From: Paramacrobiotus metropolitanus
Taxonomy: Eukaryota > Tardigrada > Eutardigrada > Parachela > Macrobiotidae
Length of the DNA stretch: 64,000 bases
Assembly (NCBI RefSeq): GCF_019649055.1
Contig: NW_026570262.1
Coordinates: forward strand, 1-64,000
Direction of reading: 5' to 3'
The notes beneath the pieces were generated by a model that saw only the letters and a list, made by a program, of their open reading frames with translations, had not been told where the DNA came from and made no database searches. The position numbers and the translations under genes are program-made. This document shows, one piece after another, positions 9,481-22,093 of this stretch; the stretch's first letter is position 1, and every line of letters starts with the position of its first letter.

Positions 9481-12040
9481 AAATGGAGGATCCTAGTCTA
9501 CTTTTGATTAATACTTTTGTTGATCTTTTAACTGTTGATCTGTTTTGTATTAGATTTGATATGGAATAGTATTTTGATACAGATCTCTTTATTCACATTG
9601 TGCATTTGGAATTATGTGATAAATGGAATAAGAGAATTTGATGTTTTCGAGCACACACAGACACTGGCGACCGTCTTTTCGTGGATTCGGGAGTGTGTCC
9701 AGCCTCACAGGAGCTCGGCATCCCCCAGAGGCATGTGAGACCGGGATCACTAGCGTTCACGCGTCAGTATGCCAGGCGCTACGCCTTTGGATTATGGCCT
9801 GTGTTGTGTCTCGCTTCTGATTGGTTTGTGTTTTGTCAGTGGGCGCGGCATAGCGTGCTGCACAGCGTTGCACGCTGTTGAATGGGCTCACGCTTTACGA
9901 TCGAGCTGCGCCGATCAGTGTTGATTTTCTGTTGTCGGAATTTTCAATATTATTAAAAGTCAGCGATTACGGTGCGACGTTTTGTGTTTCCGCATAGCTC
10001 GCGACCCAGATCGTGTCGCTCACTCCACGGGATAGATTCCGTTTCTGTCTCCGTCTGTGGATCCATTCTGGATCTACCATTAGACTGTCATAATTTGAGT
10101 CTTCCGGATTTGTTGCCCTTTTATGAAAGCTATGCAATGCCAGGAGCTCCTTTTGCATCGATGTTGATCTCGTTTTCTCACCATAGTCTCTCTCCTCTAT
10201 TAACGCTCCGCGAAAGCGGCACCGGTTGCTTTACAGGCGGAGAAAATGAGCCGATTGAACCCTGCTCACACGAGAACGTCTACCTACGTCAGCTGACAGC
10301 GATGTCTCTCCAGATTGATAATGGAAATGAGGCATCCGTTCTATAGGTACGATGACCATTTACATTTCGATACATCAAGGAAATAGATTTTGTTCTCATG
10401 ATAGTTAGCACCCGATGCTGCTTTTGCTTTACTCTTCATTCGTTTGTTTGAGGATGCGTTCCAAACAACTACCGGTACCTTGATAAATTAAGATAAAGTA
10501 ACGACGCCAAAGGGCAGCCCCGTTCTACTGCATTTTTAAAGCAGAGATTTAGCCTAGCTGTTGTAAAAGGAAATGCTGCTGCTGTTTTGGGCACTCTGAG
10601 TACTTTTGAAGTATGCGTTCTAAAATGACTGATAGCGCTAACGATTTTGGTTGTTTTTATAATGTTTAGATGTACAGTAAAGCATTTTGCGTAGTATTCA
10701 GCGTATGCACTTTTTGTTGTATTGATGGCTTCTGCCCAATAAAGAGAAAAGACACTGTACTTTGTTGCAATCAAGCGGCTGTTTTTTTGTAAAGAATTCT
10801 TCCTGTGTGTCACGCAGATGCCGGAGACGGTCGGACAGTGAGCTCAAGGTGACTGTGAAAAAGCTACACGAAAGCACCCACTCTTTTTATTTAAGTCGAG
10901 TTACCCTTTGGCTTTAACCTATGATAAGTATAACACATACATGAAGTTGCTGAACATGTAACACATACTGTACATAGCTGAAACATATTAGGCATTTGAA
11001 TATCTTACACTCTTGTTGTTTCATTTTTACAGTTCGGTGGTAAGCGGTCATAGATTTATGTAATGGGGGTAACTCGATTTACCAAAAGGTGCACTCGTTA
11101 TCCCGTCATCCCCGTCCTTGTACTGCAAGGTGGGAGCGTTATTGCTGATTTAAAATTGCTTCCGGTCACTGGTCAGTTTTTGTTGTCCTGCGAATATGCT
11201 AAGTGCATTCAGCTTTAAGTTAAGGATATACATTCCGAAGCCGTGTACAAGATTCCGATAGGAGTGACCTTAAGAAGGCCAACAAACAGCCAATGCCAAT
11301 GTCAATGTCTTTATATAGAAGTACAGCATAACTGAGACCGACTAAATTTAATCACTCGTTTTCTACCGGAAACTGTTCAACTAATGCAAAAACTGTCAAC
11401 ACTTCAAAACTTGTTCTGGAAAAGTAAGCTTTAACAGATGATAAAAAGGGCGTTGCTTTGTTTTTTAATATTGTGATTCGAGTTTGGTTTGTCATCAAAT
11501 TTCTCCGGAATTCGGGTATTTCTTCGGCCATGCCTGTAGCGTAAATTAACAGATGATAAAAAGGACGTTGCGTTGGTTTTTAATATTGTGATTCGAGTTT
11601 GGTTTGTCATCAAATTTCTCCGGAATTCGGGTATTTCTTCGGCCATGCCTGTAGCGTAAATAACCTTTACACTACTCCGTGTTCTAAAATCGCTGCCCTT
11701 GTACTGTACAGATACACTGATTGGAAATTAATATTATGACAGCGCACTACGAGAAGCAGCCAGTGTCTTAGTTCACAGCCTAGCAAAATAGTGTTTGATC
11801 AGTGGCAACGTTACCGCACGCCGTATGGTATACTACTACAGATATCAATTCGATTCCTGGACTGCCTTATGCATGTTTGGGAAAGACCAAAGCATCCGAC
11901 GACGTAAGCTTTATAGATCTATCTGTACAGAATTATTTTATGTGATGATAGCAAATTATTACCATTACTGAAAAACATAGAACGACCCGACTAAAAAATC
12001 AGACTGCAGAATGTTGACCTTAAAACTTCAAAAACTAATA
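9481..12040. other. No gene identified; contains a 2 x 115 bp tandem duplication
   Basis: Composition changes to ordinary AT-rich host sequence near 9490. ORFs of up to 124 codons occur on both strands, but none has a recognisable domain or clear splice context. The one clear structure is a tandem duplication of 115 bp at 11431-11545 and 11546-11660, nearly identical. Confidence 0.5.
11431..11660. repeat. Direct tandem duplication, 2 x 115 bp
   Basis: The two copies begin TTAACAGATGATAAAAAG at 11431 and 11546 and end with GCCTGTAGCGTAAA. They differ at only a few positions, so the duplication is recent. No function is apparent. Confidence 0.85.
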
Positions 12041-12190
12041 CTGCAGCCGCCCGCACAAGTTGCTCCACAGAGTGAGGTATACGGATATCCCCCCCCTCCC
12101 ACATTTATTGCCCGCTGTTCAGCGCAGCGTATGCAGGGAGAAGGCAACTGCCGGATCTGCCAGTGGAGCAACTTGTGCGGGCGGCTACAG
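12041..12190. mobile_element. MITE with 28-bp terminal inverted repeats and TA target duplication
   Basis: Terminal repeats 12041-12068 and 12163-12190 are inverted copies with one mismatch. TA flanks both ends (12039-12040 and 12191-12192), as expected for Tc1/mariner-type elements. The 150-bp element has no coding capacity. Confidence 0.75.
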
Positions 12191-12284
12191 TAACTTTTAA
12201 ATCGCTAATCTGACGGGACTAGTCGAAAATTATCGGACGGACCAGATCGTTGAAAAGAATCGCAGCACACCGGCAGATTTGAGG

Positions 12285-14326
12285 CTAGTGCTTAGTCGCC
12301 AACACTGAAGACTCCTCGTCGCCACCGAAGATCAGAGACAACATCCAAATGACCGACCAAAATGAACGACGGTCACGCATAATGCGGCGCACGGGATAGA
12401 AAAGCACCGACAAATTCCCAATTAACCACGCCGTGAAAAGCGACATATTAAAGTCAACACTGACACGCATCTCGGTCCAAAAGATCCGTCGAAACTGCAG
12501 AATCATGGAGCGACACCGGTGCGCAGTAATCAGGCCGACCACCGCTAAACCGAAAGACGGAAGGGCCATCATTTCCACTAGAAACTTGTATACCACCGCA
12601 TCCACGGTAGAGAAATGCCACAAGTTGTAGAGAAGATGCAGCCAGAGCGCCAAGAAAAATCGAGGGTACAAGAACAGGATGATCCCCACGGTGAGCTGCA
12701 GGCCGGCCGTGGCCAGTATGGCGAAGCCGCAGTGCAGCTCCAGATATTGAGTGAGGAGATCGCTTTCATAGCAGCCTATGGAAATCTGCGCGCCGTCGCA
12801 TGGATTACCGGGTAACATGCCGTCCCATCGATTGCCGGCCGATAGGTGCCACGGTCCGCGCATTTGCCGCCCACAGTGCCACAGCAGCACCGCAAAGAAT
12901 ACGTCGGCAAGGGATATTCCCATAGTTAATCCCTGAATGGCAGGCAGACACTCCCACAGCCAAAGGAAGGGAGGTCGGTCTCGCTGAAAGAAAGAGGAGT
13001 TGTGTAATGACTAGAGCAGCGACATTTTAGCTAATTCATCAGGTGGAGAGGTCAACTGCACTGTGTAAGACTTACGCGACGCGCAAACGGCGGGTAAAAA
13101 AACATGATGTCACGGCACGTAAGAGGTAAACGATTTAATTGGTGAATCAGAATTCTGGGGTGGGTTTTCAGCTTACTCGTCCGTGCAACCGTTGCGCTTC
13201 GACGTCGAAGCGAAACCATCACCCAAACTAACTCTCCAACACAGATCAACAACAGTTTTGTGTTTTGGACCAAATTAAAAGTACATCCAGCGACCCAGAT
13301 TCACACTCCTAAACTCAAAAATTTGACGCTTTTGACGTATTACTACATTTACCACATTACAGCATCAAAAATAAATTTTTCGTTCCACTTCGTGGTTCAA
13401 TTTCTTTTTTGACACGGAAGCGTACTCGACTTACGACTGGACGATAAGTTGTTAGCTGAGTCATGGATAGTTTTGTACGCGTTCCTCCGTTACCCGACGC
13501 GCATCGGTTACCCAAATGCAATTGACCTTTACCAGTAGCATTTAGCGGCAGTAGCCACCAACATAACAATACATTTACACATTTAAAACCAACAAAAAAG
13601 TTAAGTACTCACAAGTTACAACAGCCGTACGGCGTACCGTTTGTGCTTTCGTTTTAACAACCGTTAGACTAAAGCGCTACATTTAAAGAAGCCGTAAAAC
13701 CCGTTACTCCTGTTAAGTCTCGAAGTATACGAGTTCTGTGCGAGTTGCGCCAAAGTCTCCCGGCGTTTCAACTATTAACAAAAAAATCATGAAAAATAGC
13801 ATGCACTAAGAAATTGCAACATAAAAAAACTGCAAGATTACCCCGCATAAAAGTATTGTTATCCTGACGCTGGCGGGTATTGCTCAAATTTGGGCGCATA
13901 AGTAAATACTGTACATCCATCGAAAATATTTAATGCAGTCAAAACAGAGAATGCTCTATGGTCGTACAGCCGAACTAGACTTCGCAAAAGATCATTTAAT
14001 TTTGCAGCTGTAAAGAGTACCTTTTCCTCCTTTTGATGTTGATGTTCTTGGTTTTCACGCTTATGATCCGTTTGACTTGGTATAAACTGAACGGCAAGGG
14101 CTGTACATAAAAGCAAGTTGCGGGCAAGAGACAGCAGTACCAGCTGTCGGATAAGGGGCTTGAAACGTTTCGCATACGAGTTCTTTTCGATCGCTTTTTT
14201 CATCACATCGTCAAAGGCAGGATTAAACGCAGACAAATCACCACACGAGCGCGAGCGGATAAAATGCACCGGATTCTGCACAATTCGGATCGCGGAGTCA
14301 TCCTTGGTCACTTTTGATACCGGCAT
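12285..14326 (-). CDS. Multi-span membrane protein family, copy 1 (open)
   Basis: This is the first copy of the array. Exon A is 14021-14326 (ATG at 14324-14326, donor AAG|gtactc); exon B is 12285-12983 (acceptor ttctttcag|CGA). They join in phase 0 to give about 334 residues. Exon A holds a short acidic/basic N-terminal tail with a SRSCGDLSAF motif and FDDVM, then the first hydrophobic span (LLSLARNLLLCTALAV). Exon B adds about four spans, including SLADVFFAVLLW and a long hydrophobic pair around LFLYPRFFLALW. The C-terminus reads RRSFWSVIWMLSLIFGGDEE (subfamily II). No signal peptide is needed for this topology. I do not recognise the family: it lacks the CCG loop of tetraspanins. The splice model is supported because the same exon boundaries recur in all other copies. 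Confidence 0.75.
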
Positions 14327-15029
14327 GGCTTAAGAACTCTTCGGATTCTAAGAAATTTTATAATAACCGGAGCAAGAAACAAAACGGCAAGCAACTGTGC
14401 CACATAGTTAATTAAGAGTTTACTGCAATACGAGTAGCCAAGAGCAAATCAACAACCCTCGCTGATTGAGTGAGGACATACTCTGTTTCTTAGAAAATAA
14501 TACCTATCGCTCGCTGAACCTGTCTTGCATAGTTGTGTTATTAAAATATTGTGCTGGCTCGTAGACGTGACTAATGGTCCGATCGTCTGTTAACTACAGG
14601 CGGCAAGCTATGTGTTTCATTCTTGTTCTTCGTACAGCGGTACTGTGCTTACAATTTTAATATCGCCGTCGGCATCTGTTGATGCAAAACTTACAGTTAG
14701 CCTTATGTTGCGCACTGTCGCACTTAGCCAGTAGTCACGTGAATGACAAATTATTATTCGTTATTCTGTATATTCAATACCCGATATCAAACGCAGGAGT
14801 TTTTTAGACCGGCTATAAATGAACTGACAACTTCATGGGTCGTAATTTAGAGTTTAACGGAAGCAGGCGCTTTTTTTGTTTTTCTTAGTCTACTCTACCT
14901 GTCATTAAAGAAAACGCTGTTTTTTTGAATATTACGGTTGTTTGAACACCTTTTGGATACGAGTATGTTTGTAGTTAGCCATTACCCACGTGAATCAGGC
15001 TTGATTAAGCAACTTTAAAGAATTCTTAG
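14327..15029. other. Inter-unit spacer
   Basis: This is sequence upstream of copy 1. No gene is identified. ORFs are short and without features. Confidence 0.4.
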
Positions 15030-15300
15030 TTTATTTTCTTCATGTCACAATACAAACACTACATGACATCAGAGAGAGTAGAAGAAATCAGGATATTAAA
15101 TCTCAATATGCCTCACTGTAAAGTGTAATTACCATGCGATGAGGGCGCTTTCCCAGCAACCGGCATATTTCCGTGGACCGTGCCACACATAGGCCGGCAG
15201 GACCACTGCCAGTGTCCAAGCATTTTTCGCATGGTGCACCACAGCAACAAGGCACTGAGTAAATCAGCAAGGGAAAATACATGACCTACTCCCAAGTATT
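15030..15300 (-). pseudogene. Multi-span family, copy 2 (exon B fragment)
   Basis: It retains the 5' half of exon B (FSLADLLSALLLWCTMRKM) and a degenerate stretch matching the next span, then stops matching. It aligns with pseudogene copy 6 near 40.2-40.5 kb. The rest of exon B is missing and no open exon A lies in the expected place. Confidence 0.7.
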
Positions 15301-15970
15301 AAATGTCTTTTCTATCGTTTCCGTTGCCCGAAACCTCCTACTTGTGCAGCCTTTGCTGTCGAATGAATGCGACCGGTAGTCGACGACGAGGAAACAGAAG
15401 ACAAGTTGGAAAATGACGACATGAGGGACAACCAGGGACGATCAACCAACTGTATTTATGTAATGCGCTTTCGAAATAAAATTGCAACGACCAGGAACGT
15501 GAAATCCGGAGGAGTGCGCAGTGCGCTTAAAAGTGATAAAATTAACGCACCTCCGCCGAAAGATGATAGTACGTACTGTACGAACAGATTTTCTTATAAA
15601 ATGCTCTGTGCATTTAAATAAATCTTTAAAAAAATTAATATGATAATAATATCTTCTTTGTGACGTACCTAAATTTGAGCTGGGATAGCCGCCAGGATGG
15701 TAGTATGTACTCTATACGTACTTCGGTAATCAGTACATTGGTGGGACGCTCTTGCTGTACGAGACAATATTAGAAACAATACTGTCTGTCTAGAAAGAAG
15801 TGATTTGCGAAGCATGACGTTCTTCATAATTAGACCGAATAACAAACCGATTAACTTTTTTGAGAGAAGTCCTAAATGAACCGCAACATAACGGTTCGAC
15901 AAACCATTAAGCACATAAGAATTATGTGTCCATTGGTATTCTAGTCAGGCGGAATCCCATTCCTCCAGCA
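15301..15970. repeat. Inverted copy of the 40515-41215 segment
   Basis: The reverse complement of 40.52-41.21 kb matches this interval along its length, including the degenerate exon A remnant (15310-15400 here, 41100-41215 there). The flanks on both sides match the 40-kb locus in direct orientation. This is therefore a local inversion inside one of two paralogous blocks. Confidence 0.75.
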
Positions 15971-17055
15971 ACTTTTTCCTTTCCTTTTGGACAGAAAAGA
16001 CATATTATATGAAAGCAGTAGTTACCACAGTACACGTATGACATGTGTATGTAACTGATATTGATATCATATTGTTACATAACTTTATGACTTTTTATAA
16101 GTTTATACATTGTTTTAAATTTATACATTGCCGGCAGCAAAGTGATAACTATGCTGCCTTTCGAGCAGCATACTCAAATCCCTGAAAATATACGTACTAA
16201 GTAGAACAAAGTGTGTACGGGATGAGGACGCAAAAGAAACTGTTTTTGAAATGGTTGAACATAATTCGGAAACCGTAGGATGCCAGAATAAAGGTACTGC
16301 AGCGATGGTGTTGTGCCGAATGGTTTAGAACATTGACGTGGCTTCTCTTGATTACAAGTACAGTACGTATGTGAAATTTTGTAGTAGTTGCCACTTAAAA
16401 CTGGCTGTTAGTTCGTGGGTTTTGTAAAATGCAGACGGCAGCCATACAGAGTAGAATGACAAACATCGGGCTTCGTAAACACGAGGATGTAGAGACCGGC
16501 GATGAAGAACAGTCGGTAATAACCGTACGAGTGTCAAGAAACAGTCAGGGATTTGTGATAAACATTTTACTCACTGAGGTAGAAACCCGCGACCACCTTT
16601 GGACAGAAAAAAACTTAAAACTCGCATAATCATGAAAACTGCTAACGTAATACCATACAACATAACTACTTAAAAACTTGGATTTTGATCTGAAAAGGCT
16701 GAATTTCGCAGTCATTCCCAGATGCACTCAAAATGAGAACAGACTACACAAGCAAACCAGTGTCCAAGTGTCTAAGGCGCAATTCTGAATAGCAATAACA
16801 TTATACTGCATGCGGTCTGGTATAGAGATTGGCGTTAGTGTATTTCAATAAAACTTGAACGTCAGAAGTAAACTTTTGTAGATTAGCGATTTAAGGGAAG
16901 GTGTGTGCTAACAAATTACTGTTGAAACAGAAGAGCATAAAACTATCAGACAGGAAAGAAATGCGCTTGCATATCTGTAGAAAAGTGGCCGACGGTCAGT
17001 TCGGTGATAGTGATCGTTGCACATCGCGGCGTTCGAGCAGGTTAGTCTTAACTCT
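15971..17055. other. Spacer with a 480-bp insertion
   Basis: Sequence at 16100-16195 and from 16680 onward matches 41225-41460 continuously, so about 16196-16675 is extra in this block. The insert carries an SFT2-like fragment (separate entry). No intact gene is seen. Confidence 0.5.
16428..16537 (-). pseudogene. SFT2-like exon fragment
   Basis: The minus strand encodes FIAGLYILV followed, in a shifted frame, by LRSPMFVILLCM. This parallels GLYIPVSALRSRTFAILFTF in the SFT2-like gene at 62.9 kb. It lies in the 480-bp insert absent from the 41-kb block. No splice-compatible neighbours are visible, so I read it as a decayed duplicate. Confidence 0.4.
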
Positions 17056-18596
17056 TTAGTCATTGATACAGAAGACTTCTTTCCGGCGCAGAAGAACAAA
17101 GACAACATATTTCACCCAAAGGACCGACCAATCGATAAGGTCCACCATTACGTCGCAGATTCGAGCAGAAATCAGAAAGGACACCCAGTATAATCGGCCT
17201 GAAATGTTCGACAGATCAATGCCGCTGTCGTCGTGCACCTCGGCCCAGAACAATTGTCGGAACGGCATAATCATCCTCCGGCACTGCCAAGCGATAATCA
17301 AGCCGAGCAGGGCTAAACCGGCACACGGGATAGTCGCCAGGAGCGAGCCGCATCCCGCCGCGTCCACGGTGTAATAATGCCACAATACATAGAGAACATG
17401 CCGCCAGAGCGCTAAGAAAAGTGCCGGAAAACAGAACTGGACAATCCCCACTACCGTCACCATGTAGCATGTCGCCGGTACCGCAAACAGGAAATAAAGA
17501 TCCAGATTCACCTTCAGATCGTCACTCTCAAAGCAGCCCAGAGATATCTGTGTATTCTTCCAGAGATGCACGGCCGACAAGAACCATGACCCGCGCATCT
17601 TCCGCAAGCTATGCCACAGCTTGCCAGCCATGATTAAATCGCCCAGGGAGAAGAGAAAGCCTAATCCTTGAATGACAGGAAGAAGCTCCAGGAGCCAACG
17701 ACGTCTGACTGGCTGGAAACAATTGCCGTATTATTATTCAGCGCTCGCCAAAAAACTTAATTAGGAAACCTTTGCTCTGAGATGTTTACTGAATCGATTA
17801 AAATTGCGATTAAAGGAATTTTTCAAAGTAATTGCTCGGCTCCGTAGATTTTGAATCCGTAAAATTAATTATGATTAAAACCATGCTTTAGCAACTTTCT
17901 TTTATTAATTGATAGAGAATTTACTTTAGTAGTGATTGAAATTAAATTTCTAAAAGGTCGCTTAAAAGCGATAAACAGCTGATGTGCAGAGACTTCCCCT
18001 CCTTACTCTCGGTAAAGCAACGGCTCGTCAGCGTAGAGCAATTTACGTATTACCTGTACGGCTGCAGATACTGTAGCTCTACTCTAGAACTGCGCGGTGA
18101 CTATACAGTATACAGCTTGCGCATGCGGCATGCATACTTGCAAAATTGCAAATCTTGAAATCTTGTTAGTTTGGTGGTTAGGGTTAAAAAATATCTGCAT
18201 ATATAAATATTTTTTAAATAAATATGCAGATGTGCAGTAAACATAAAGGATCCATAAAGTTTTTTGGGAGATAATAGTTGAAGCTGGAAAGCGTACCTTT
18301 TCCTTGTTTTCTGGCTCCTGGCTTTCGCGCTGTTCCTCAGACATAGCTAGCACAAAACCGACGGCAGCAGCGGTAAAGAACATCAGGTTGCGGGCAAAGG
18401 ATAGCAGTGCCAGTTGCCGAAAAAGGGGCCTGAAACGCTTGGCATACGAGTTCTTCTCGAGAGCTCTTCTCATCACATCGTCAAAGGCAAGATCCCACGT
18501 TGACAAATTCGCACAGGAACGAGAGCGGATAAAAGACAACGGCTTCGGCACATTTCCAACCGTTGAGTCATCCCTGGTTACAGACGCTGCAGGCAT
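17056..18596 (-). CDS. Multi-span membrane protein family, copy 3 (open)
   Basis: Exon A is 18297-18596 (start MPAASVTRDDS, donor AAG|gtacgc); exon B is 17056-17712 (acceptor tttccag|CCA). The phase 0 join gives about 318 residues. A longer open frame extends 5' only to a TTG codon, so I take the MPAAS methionine. Exon A keeps the RSRS cluster, FDDVMRRALEKNSYAKRF and span 1. Exon B has the SLGDLIMA span, WFLSAVHLW, GCFESDD, the IVQFCFPALFLALW span, a TVDAAG turn and the ending DWSVLW...RRKEVFCIND (subfamily I). It is very close to copy 7 at 41.7-43.2 kb, its partner in the segmental duplication. Confidence 0.75.
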
Positions 18597-19708
18597 GGCT
18601 GAAGAACTACTCGAATTTCGAAGAAATTGTGTAGCAACCGAAACAACGATCAATTTATGAAAACAAATGCAATACTGTGCCAAAGCGGTTTATTGCAAAA
18701 GTCAGCAGGCAACAGAAAATCCATAAAACTATCGGAGCGAATACCGTATAATACTCTGTTTCTTTGGAAATGCTCCCGTGTTAAACTGCATGGGGCGATG
18801 ATAGCAGGCGGCATTGTACACGTGAGTACTACTGTACTAGACTGTACAGGCTTTAATTACTGCATTCTACTTGATAAGTACCGGTACTGGCGGTACAAAT
18901 ACAGTCTTTCATATGCTTTTTCAGTCTTTTCTATGAAGTTGCCCGAATGAAATTGTGGGACAAATGTTGATTTTATTAATTTTACTGACGGGCAGAATTT
19001 AGCGGATGCACCGTCCCAATCAAGTTCTACGGCTTGACTTAATTTTCACCCGATTTTTGATTTCAAACACTTTACATATATCGCAGATTCGAGGGCAATG
19101 TGTCTACTCAGTTTTACTTTGGTAGCCGAGCGCCGGCGTCTGCTACGCGTACATAGTTTGTACTGCACCTGAGATCTGCGATTCTGCGCCCCTTCCTGTT
19201 ATAGCATATACTTTACTTAAGATAATCCCAACAGCAGGAGTATCAAGGAATAGGATTTATATTATAGGTAGGAAACCGGCGATCTTTAGAAAGAAAAAAC
19301 CGTAAAACAAAAGAAAAAGCCACAAAAACCGCAACCGTAAAACAAAAACCGTGTCTAATAAACAACTGTTAATGCAATAACATTTAAAATATTATGTACT
19401 GTACCTAGAAACTGTGTCACATGCATTTTGATGACTGAATTCCAAAGCCATGTGCGAGCAAAATGAGGACAGCTTATAACAGCTATATAAATACTAGCCA
19501 GAGTCAACGATGCAGTTTTTTATAACGATTACGCTACTGGATGCGGTTAGGTATCTGTGAGCAGGCTAGAGGGATTGGTACGATATATAAAGAACTTGAA
19601 CATCAGACGTAATGGGATGAAACATAACTGTTTTCTACAGACATATGTCAAACGATAAGGCAGTACACGATGAGTAAAATGCAGTACTGTCGCTGACGGT
19701 CGGATCAG
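18597..19708. other. Inter-unit spacer
   Basis: It matches the spacer at 43220-44412 in direct order. No gene is supported. Confidence 0.5.
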
Positions 19709-20453
19709 TCAGTGAAATCCTAAGACATCTGAACGGTGGTTGGAGCGTGGCTCGTCTTTAATTATTAACACAAAGAACTTCTTTCCGGCGCAGAAGGTCA
19801 AAGATAACATTACCCATCCAGAATACCAACCAATCCACAAGGTCCAATAAACCATAGTACTGTACATCGGGTGAAAAAGCACATAATAACTTCGGTCATG
19901 TAACCGATCTGTGATGGGCCCGATCGTGCTCTCCAGTACGCAGTCAATATCGACGTCGGCCCAGCAAATTTGTTGAAACGCCAGAATCTTGCCGACACAC
20001 TTTCTAGCAGTTACCACTCCATACACAGTCTAGCAGTTACCACTCCGTACACAGCTAAACCGATATACGGGGGATCACCAATACCAAGTCGTACCCCGTC
20101 GTGTCCACGTAATAACCATGCCACAATATATAGGCAATATGCCACCAGAGAGCGTAGAAAAATGTAGGGTTATTGAACTGCACGATCGCAAAGACAGTCA
20201 CCATGCTGCCGGTGGCGAGTATGGCGAACGTCGAGTGCAACACCACACAGGCTTCCATGAGGATGGTTTCCCAGCAGCCGGCAGGAGGCCGCGTGCTTCG
20301 GCACACATTCACTTCCGACAGAAACCACTGTCCACACAGTTTTTGCATGCTGCACCACAGCAACAAGGCATTAACGAAATCGGCAATGGAAAGTCCACAG
20401 CATCCTTCCAAAAGGTAAGGAAAAACTTGCAGAGGGAACGGACGTCCGTCTGG
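19709..20453 (-). pseudogene. Multi-span family, copy 4 (exon B only, frameshifted)
   Basis: Exon B runs from an acceptor near 20453 (tttttttag|CCA) to the stop at 19709. A 26-bp tandem duplication near 20010-20050 and a small deletion beside it put the two halves in different frames. The partner copy at 44.4 kb lacks the duplication. No exon A follows upstream: similarity to the 45-kb block ends near 20810, before exon A would appear. Confidence 0.75.
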
Positions 20454-22093
20454 CTAAAAAAACGATAGTTTTGTATCATTATTACCGCGCACTATTAACG
20501 CTGAGGATGGGATGAACCGCTCACTATGGCGAATACCGTTTATTAAAGATTTCATTATGAACAATAACGATCGGTTCGCGCTCGCTTTTCGGCTGAGCCG
20601 GTTACGAAAAAAAACGGTACTTCGTTCAACCCGCAATGGACACTTTATATTTGGTAGTGAACGAAACCAAATAGTTAGAAAAAACAGCAGCAAATCGGTC
20701 CGGTAGCCGAGATGCGGCTGCTTACCCAAGGTTACTTGGTAAGGAAAGCAACCGATCAACCTTTTAGCGCAAACAACCGTACAGACACATGGCTCTACTC
20801 TTAATTTAAATCTTCAATTACGCACATAGCAACAGTTGCCTCTATATTTCAGGAAAAAAATGATATACTTTAGTAAAGTATGCCGAGATACTTAGGTTTG
20901 CTGAAATGATAGCTGGCACCGTTAGAATGGATTATTAAAAAAAGTAAAACTGTCTGGCCGAGTTCTGGCACATGGGCTTTCATAATATTATGGAAATGGT
21001 TTTGTTAATTCCGTACGGTTAAGTTGGGTTGGCCTACCCCTTTCTATTTTAATAAAGAATAAAGATCTAGAATCTAGATGTGCTGCAGCCAATCGTCTTA
21101 TCATTGGTAAGTTAATGCATTTAGCAAATGCATTTTGATGCAACGGGTCTCTGTTTGCATATTCAGCGTAAACGATGAGAACCGGTTTTAAAACTGTATT
21201 ACAGCAAGATGTGTAAAATAATACGAACACAGAGCCGGCTGCTGGCAGTACGCATCGATCGATTGGCTCGTGAATATACTCTTATTTATGTATACGTGAG
21301 TGTTCCTCATGCCAAGGCAAGCAAACAGTGTGCAGCACAGGCCTGCGTTTTTTAATTGACAGTTTTTGCACGGAGATCTGCCGTTTTCAGTCCGTTTAGA
21401 TTCGTATCAGTAAACCCAACTCACAGGTTAAAAAGGCTGTTTGACGCTGCTTAGCGTAAGCTTTTCACTCAATTTCAAGCAGATCATATACGGTACAACT
21501 TACAAGTATAAACCGTTACACGGCGGCGTTATCCTCGATAATGCGCGAACCATGGCATCATACCTCCAAGAACATCCCGCAGCCCCGGAAGCTGATGTTG
21601 CTTTGAACATCGCGTTTGTGAATGTCTGTTTTCGGTGATCCTTCTAGTACAAATACTAACTGTGCTATAATTATCTTTGACCTGATCGTTGTCCGATAAG
21701 ATTACAGTCATTACACAGCGTGTACCAAATTTTACACGTGAAATTGCTTATGGTTAGTACTCCTATCGGAGCATGCACTGGCTGCGCTCTCCATTCCATT
21801 CATTGGATGATTTGTATTTTGTATAAGTTTGATTTTTAATTTGCATTTCGATTTGTATTGAAAATGGGATCACAAATGTCAACTCTGCGATCGCTGGCAC
21901 CGGAGGGCGGAGACACACTGAGCCATGGGCATGCACAACTGCAGCATTTGTATCCGTTTCCTCAGATAACCATGTCTATCTTTGCACGGGAGCTGCTACC
22001 AGCGTGAGAAGCTGAACACTAATACACAGCGTGCAAATATCAGTAATACGTACGTAATGGTTAACATTTTATTAAGAATGACAACGTTGTAGA
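20454..22093. other. Spacer before TSPO; no gene identified
   Basis: Similarity to the 45-kb block ends near 20810. From about 21838 to 21915 lies one copy of a direct repeat whose partner is at about 23163-23240, on the other side of TSPO. Short ORFs show nothing recognisable. Confidence 0.45.
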
